In this document: piece after piece, positions 19,120 to 22,227 of the stretch
Position numbering within the stretch: the first letter of the stretch is position 1
How the letters are laid out: every line of letters starts with the position of its first letter
NCBI GenBank assembly: GCA_927911695.1
Contig: CAKMQO010000249.1
Span: 1-22,227 of the forward strand
Origin: an uncultured Gemella sp.
GTDB taxonomy: Bacteria; Bacillota; Bacilli; Staphylococcales; Gemellaceae
Length of the DNA stretch: 22,227 nucleotides
Direction of reading: 5' to 3'
Made by a program: the position numbers and the translations under genes
The notes under the pieces: generated by a model
The model's database searches: none
What the model was told of the DNA's origin: nothing
The model's input: the letters and a program-made list of their open reading frames with translations, nothing else

Positions 19120-19241
19120 CTTGCTACTCCTTTCGTCCAGATTTTGATACTTATGAGCATAAGCATCATCTCCTTTCATATTGAAGTAGCCACCATCTTC
19201 ATCAGAAGCGTCGAACTCCATAACTTCTCTCTCCAATTTTG

Positions 19242-19270
19242 ATTATATCAAATTAAACTGTGATAATCAA
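19242..19270 (-). promoter_or_regulatory. Toxin gene promoter
   Basis: On the minus strand TTGATT (19265-19270), a 17-base spacer and TATAAT (19242-19247) with an extended TGA before it. The start near 19235 gives a leader of about 115 bases before the TTG, typical of type I toxin mRNAs. Confidence 0.75.
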
Positions 19271-19306
19271 CTATTTGTGAATACGCTTTACAGCTAGTAT
19301 TTTAAA

Positions 19307-19395
19307 TGTTAATTCCCAAAGTAAATCCCAGTTCAAATAAAAAAACTGGAATTTAACCTAAAACTATTTTTTTAACTGAAACTTAAGTTGAGACT
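19307..19395. repeat. 88-bp direct repeat, copy 2
   Basis: Second copy of the 18568-18655 repeat, same orientation, 739 bases apart, with a one-base longer A-run and scattered changes. The two copies bracket the palindrome and the toxin-antitoxin pair. The remaining 19396-19519 is AT-rich with no recognised feature. Confidence 0.85.
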
Positions 19396-19519
19396 TCAAT
19401 GGTGTCATTCCCAGTATCCTAAAAAGAGCTAGATAATAAAATACTAATAGATTTCTTTATTATTTACTACAATTTTTCTAAAAGTCCTTTGATTTCAAAT
19501 GTTAATGATAATTCTTAAT

Positions 19520-20035
19520 TTAAAATTGACCAATAACAACAGCAGTAGCTCTATCTAATGTGATTGAATCCACTGCATCTAATAATTCATTATAGTAAAA
19601 ACCATCCTCTAAACCTGTTTTATCTGATAATGCGAAAACTTCAATTGTGTATCTATGATCCTTATCAGGTGGTGTTGGTCCAACAAAAATTGAATCAATT
19701 TCAGTAAAATCCATCCCCAATAGTGGACTAGAAAAACTATTTTTCCCCTGTTTAATAGAATTTTTATAGTCTAAACTATAGTTTTCAGGAATAATAACCT
19801 CATTATCCACTACCTCTATATCAGTGACAAGCCAATGAATCCATGGGAACGAACAAACTGGAATAGCATCATAGTCTATTAATGTAATAGCTACATACTT
19901 TGTTCCTTTTGGCAACTCTGTTATCTCAAACGGAAATGAACGTACTGGATTATTCTTAATAACATCACCAGGTTCTGCTTCTTTCCCAAATCGTTTAGGT
20001 AAAATATTTTCATTAAAAGGTAAGTTAATCTTCAT
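19520..20035 (-). CDS. YbhB/YbcL family (PEBP-like) protein
   Basis: This 171-aa protein belongs to the phosphatidylethanolamine-binding/Raf kinase inhibitor-like superfamily; bacterial members have no settled function. Family marks are the ligand-pocket strand TLIDYDAIPVCSFPWIHWLV (D54, D56, P59, H67), then GPTPPDKDHRYTIEVFALS and the C-terminal DAVDSITLDRATAVVIGQF. No signal peptide is seen, so it is likely cytosolic. ATG at 20035 is chosen because AAGGAG is 7 bases upstream; an in-frame TTG six bases earlier would lie against the ribosome binding site. It stands alone, with its own promoter and possibly a second upstream. Confidence 0.93.
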   Translation of the reverse strand: MKINLPFNENILPKRFGKEAEPGDVIKNNPVRSFPFEITELPKGTKYVAITLIDYDAIPVCSFPWIHWLVTDIEVVDNEVIIPENYSLDYKNSIKQGKNSFSSPLLGMDFTEIDSIFVGPTPPDKDHRYTIEVFALSDKTGLEDGFYYNELLDAVDSITLDRATAVVIGQF

Positions 20036-20074
20036 TTTCAATCTCCTTTACAGATAAAATTAAATAATATATGA

Positions 20075-20104
20075 ATTATATTATAAATTCAATAAACATG
20101 TCAA
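20075..20104 (-). promoter_or_regulatory. Promoter of the YbhB/YbcL gene
   Basis: TTGACA (20099-20104), an 18-base spacer and TATAAT (20075-20080) on the minus strand, about 40 bases upstream of the start codon. Confidence 0.75.
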
Positions 20105-20257
20105 GGGTGAAGGAAACTCGCCAAAAAGCTAGACAAACTTATTAATTCATCAAATAATAGAGAGATTCTAAAAAAGCTTTTATAAAGTTGTATCTACATA
20201 TCAATAAACCACTACGTCTATGAATTCTCATAAAGATTTTGAATCACCCCCTTTGTA

Positions 20258-20309
20258 TTTCGCCTAAATATACCATAGTTTTAGGCGATTGTTAAGGGTT
20301 TAGGCGATT
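20258..20309 (-). promoter_or_regulatory. Promoter embedded in TTTAGGCGA operator-like repeats
   Basis: TTAACA (20290-20295), a 17-base spacer and TATATT (20267-20272) on the minus strand. The word TTTAGGCGATT occurs at 20280-20290 and 20299-20309 and in inverted form TTTCGCCTAAA at 20258-20268; a partial AAGGCGATT lies at 20361-20369. The copies cover the -10, the spacer and the position just upstream of -35, as repressor operators would. Downstream there is GGGGGTGAT but only very short reading frames (9 codons from GTG, 29 from ATG at 20231). It may serve the YbhB gene through a long leader, or be left from a lost gene. The rest of 20105-20257 shows nothing else. Confidence 0.5.
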
Positions 20310-20387
20310 ATTTATTTCCTTTCTTCTGTGCATTTTAAAATCAAAAATAACATACAAAACAAGGCGATTCATATTCTAAATTTTCAT

Positions 20388-20483
20388 TTATTCATCCTCA
20401 TCCTTTTCTTTCCATCTCGCACTAGCAACCGCAGCTGATACGAAACCTAATATTAAGAATGCAGCTATAATAATTTTTATCAT
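20388..20483 (-). CDS. Small single-span membrane peptide (31 aa), unrecognised
   Basis: ATG at 20483 with GGAG about 7 bases upstream opens a 31-codon frame ending TAA at 20388-20390. The product has a hydrophobic helix (IIIAAFLILGFVSAAVA, about 4-20) and a charged tail ARWKEKDEDE. It begins 34 bases after the ABC-F stop with no terminator between, so it is probably cotranscribed. I do not recognise a family. It could be a small accessory membrane protein. Confidence 0.55.
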   Translation of the reverse strand: MIKIIIAAFLILGFVSAAVASARWKEKDEDE

Positions 20484-20517
20484 AATTTTTCTCCTAAATA
20501 TTATATCAACTTCTAAT

Positions 20518-21873
20518 TTACTCAAATTTTAAAACTTCTTTATTCGTAATATTTATAACCTTTGTTGCAACATTATTGATAAATTCCATATCGTGACTCA
20601 CCATAATTAGTATACCAGGATATTTCTTTAATATCTTCTCTACCGCTTCTATCGCAACTACATCTAAAAAGTTAGTAATTTCATCTAATAAAAGCACATC
20701 TGTTTTCCTAAAAAGTAAACTCACTAAATAAAGCTTAACTTTCTCCCCTTTACTTAAGACTGATGTCTTTTTATTGATATCATCACCTCTGAAATTTAGT
20801 AAAGCTAGTATATTTCTAAGTTCTATATCATCTAATGTAGTAGATTCTTTCACAAATTCAAACAATGTTTTCTCTTCCTCAAAAATATCAAATCTATTTT
20901 GTTCAAAATATGCTACTTGTAAAGAAATAGGAATGGACTCTTTCACATAATTTAGAAAAGTAGTTTTTCCTGAACCGTTTTTTCCTTTAATTAAAATCTT
21001 GTCTCCACTAGCAAAAGTAAAACCAGGTGATGTCCAAAGAATTTTACCATCTATTTCACAGTTTTTCGTGTCAATACAAAAACTCTTGTTATGAGTTTCC
21101 TTAAATATTTCTAAAAATTCAATATCATACTTATCTTTTAACGGCTTAGGTTTAATATTAGCCTGCAACTTATCTTCTTGTCTTGATATTTTTTTCTGCA
21201 ATCTCTTTTGGTTTTTTAAAATTTTATTTTTTACACTTATAATTCTATAATCTGATCCACTCATATTCTTTGGCTTTCCAGATTTTTTCCCCTGTTCCTC
21301 TTTCATCTCTTGGATGCTTTTCTTTATTTTCTTAGCTTCTTTATTGTACTTTTGTAGTTCAGCTTCATACTCGGCAGTTTCAATTTCTTCTTGAAACTTG
21401 TACTCATGATAATTCCCATTAAATTCTCTCACTGTATTATTTTCGATTATCCATAACTTAGTACAAACATTATTTAGAAAATTTCTATCGTGACTTGCTA
21501 TACAAAAAGTTGCTGGAGTTCTTTTTATAAGATTAGCTATTTTATTAGCATTATTATAATCCAAGTATGTTGATGGCTCGTCAAGTAAATATAGCTCAAC
21601 ATTCGATAATAAGCTACTTCTAATCTTGTTTACAACAACTTCTCCACCACTTTTTTTAAGAAGAGAGTTTTCTCCAAATTCTAAAAACTCTGATGAAATG
21701 TTATTTTCATCTTTAAGCGAGTCATCTATATATTTTAACAGAGTTGTCTTCCCTGAACCATTTTTCCCTATTAAACCAATAATATCACCAGTATTTATAC
21801 TCAATTTTTCAATTTTAAATAATATCTTCCCTTGTTTTTCAAACTCTATGTTTTTAATATTTAATATTTGCAT
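20518..21873 (-). CDS. ABC-F family ATPase (Vga/Msr-like ribosome protection type)
   Basis: A soluble protein with two ATPase domains and no membrane segments. NBD1 has Walker A GKNGSGKTT (36-44), signature KSGGE (74-78), Walker B LYLLDE (94-99) and switch SHD (128-130). A linker rich in K/E (about 160-245) resembles the interdomain arm of antibiotic-resistance ABC-F proteins. NBD2 has GKNGSGKTT (298-306), a Q-loop FEQ (324-326), LSKGE (374-378), LLLDEITNFLD (396-406) and SHD (427-429). In family knowledge such proteins release drugs from the ribosome (Vga, Lsa, Msr). NBD1 is short between Walker A and signature and lacks a visible Q-loop. NBD2 has DEI where DEP is usual. Whether it confers resistance is unknown. 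AAGGAG is 7 bases before the ATG. Confidence 0.88.
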   Translation of the reverse strand: MQILNIKNIEFEKQGKILFKIEKLSINTGDIIGLIGKNGSGKTTLLKYIDDSLKDENNISSEFLEFGENSLLKKSGGEVVVNKIRSSLLSNVELYLLDEPSTYLDYNNANKIANLIKRTPATFCIASHDRNFLNNVCTKLWIIENNTVREFNGNYHEYKFQEEIETAEYEAELQKYNKEAKKIKKSIQEMKEEQGKKSGKPKNMSGSDYRIISVKNKILKNQKRLQKKISRQEDKLQANIKPKPLKDKYDIEFLEIFKETHNKSFCIDTKNCEIDGKILWTSPGFTFASGDKILIKGKNGSGKTTFLNYVKESIPISLQVAYFEQNRFDIFEEEKTLFEFVKESTTLDDIELRNILALLNFRGDDINKKTSVLSKGEKVKLYLVSLLFRKTDVLLLDEITNFLDVVAIEAVEKILKKYPGILIMVSHDMEFINNVATKVINITNKEVLKFE

Positions 21874-21922
21874 ACATTAACTCCTTTTTAATAAAATCTC
21901 TCTATTAATCTAATGTATCCAT
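21872..21922 (-). promoter_or_regulatory. Possible translational attenuator before the ABC-F gene
   Basis: A 5-codon ORF, ATG GAT ACA TTA GAT TAA (21905-21922), lies behind a G-rich GGGGGTG sequence. Its ATACATTA (21911-21918) is complementary to TAATGTAT (21872-21879), which overlaps the ABC-F start codon. An inner stem TTAATA/TATTAA (21903-21908, 21888-21893) brackets the AAGGAG site (21881-21886). ABC-F resistance genes are often induced by ribosome stalling on short leader ORFs; applying that here is inference. Confidence 0.4.
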
Positions 21923-21966
21923 GCTCCCACCCCCAAATTGAGTTTTACTAGTGCTTGTTTACTCAT

Positions 21967-21994
21967 ATTATACCAAAAATTAAAATAATTGAAA
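21967..21994 (-). promoter_or_regulatory. ABC-F gene promoter
   Basis: An extended -10 TGG-TATAAT (-10 at 21967-21972) with TTTCAA 16 bases upstream (21989-21994) on the minus strand. The leader to the ABC-F start is about 85 bases. Confidence 0.65.
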
Positions 21995-22036
21995 GCAATT
22001 TCTTTAACAATTCTCTATTTATTAAAATATTTGTGC

Positions 22037-22042
22037 TATAAT
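22037..22042 (+). promoter_or_regulatory. Extended -10 promoter of the M20 peptidase gene
   Basis: TGC-TATAAT, divergent from the ABC-F promoter, about 38 bases before the ATG. No good -35 is visible at 16-18 bases. Confidence 0.5.
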
Positions 22043-22079
22043 TGTATTTATAATTTAAAATAGTAATCTGGAGGTTTTT

Positions 22080-22227
22080 ATGATTGAAAAAATTATACAA
22101 GATAAACTTGAAAAATTTTATCCAGAAATGATTGAACTTCGTCGCTATATGCATATGCATCCTGAAGTTTCATTTAACGAAAAAAATACAGCGAGATTCA
22201 TTAAAGAATATTTAGAAAAAATTGGAA
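22080..22227 (+). CDS. M20 family metallopeptidase / amidohydrolase, N-terminal part (partial at window edge)
   Basis: ATG at 22080 follows GGAGG at 22069-22073. The visible 49 residues, including PEMIELRRYMHMHPEVSFNE and then KNTARFIKEYLEKIG, match the N-terminus of the HipO/AmhX-type M20D amidohydrolases, whose usual start is a helix ending R-R-x-x-H-x-H-P-E. These zinc enzymes hydrolyse N-acyl amino acids or related amides. The metal ligands lie further on, past the window edge, so the exact substrate class cannot be told. Confidence 0.85.
   Translation, partial: MIEKIIQDKLEKFYPEMIELRRYMHMHPEVSFNEKNTARFIKEYLEKIG

Noticed and set aside
19021..19236. 71-aa version of the toxin
   Set aside because: The upstream TTG coincides with the predicted transcription start, and the first 39 residues are acidic and unlike the family; the TTG at 19119 has an ideal ribosome binding site.
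20145..20231. 29-aa minus-strand ORF after the operator-rich promoter
   Set aside because: The G-rich ribosome binding site is about 11 bases from its ATG, the sequence resembles no family, and the frame is too short to support without conservation data.
21963..22160. 65-aa minus-strand ORF near the right edge
   Set aside because: It overlaps antisense the well-supported M20 peptidase start and both divergent promoters, with low-complexity I/N/K composition.

Overview
The window looks like chromosomal sequence from a low-GC Firmicute. The AT-rich codon use, strong AAGGAG ribosome binding sites, the str operon order (rpsL-rpsG-fusA-tuf) and a PyrR-attenuated pyr operon all fit the Bacilli. 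Overall protein character suggests Gemella or a close relative, but that genus call is an inference from memory, not a search.

Layout. (1) 1-3601, minus strand: the str operon, with rpsL, rpsG, fusA and the start of tuf running off the left edge behind a consensus promoter at 3573-3601. (2) 3602-3877: an intergenic region with three 36-bp tandem repeats built on CCAGGTGTATCA. (3) 3878-6226, plus strand: a two-gene ABC exporter (ATPase and membrane subunit), ending at a bidirectional terminator. (4) 6285-7853, minus: a DUF1858 gene overlapping a DUF438/hemerythrin/PAS gene, behind a promoter with a Fur-box-like palindrome. (5) 8029-18532, minus: a complete de novo UMP operon, pyrR-pyrB-pyrC-carA-carB-pyrK-pyrD-pyrF-pyrE, with two PyrR attenuators, no pyrP, and a terminal hairpin at 7939-7979. 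(6) 18541-19519: an accessory, repeat-rich patch. It holds two ~88-bp direct repeats, a 114-nt imperfect palindrome, and a candidate type I toxin-antitoxin pair: a 32-aa holin-like peptide facing a short plus-strand RNA across a shared terminator. (7) 19520-22227: a PEBP-family (YbhB/YbcL) gene, an operator-rich promoter, an unannotated 31-aa membrane peptide, an ABC-F ATPase with a possible translational attenuator, and divergently the start of an M20 peptidase gene.

How the genes work together. The pyr genes encode all six steps from bicarbonate and glutamine to UMP. PyrR senses UMP/UTP and terminates transcription before pyrR and again before pyrB. The str operon supplies translation factors. 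The ABC-F protein is probably a ribosome-protection factor.

Sequence quality. Four genes (rpsL, the ABC permease, the DUF438 gene with two breaks, and carB) are broken by single-base changes, all in A/T runs of 2-7 bases. The left 217 bases (tuf) carry many single-base insertions. Since rpsL, tuf and carB are unlikely all to be null, these are most simply sequencing or assembly errors. The affected genes are described here as whole genes.
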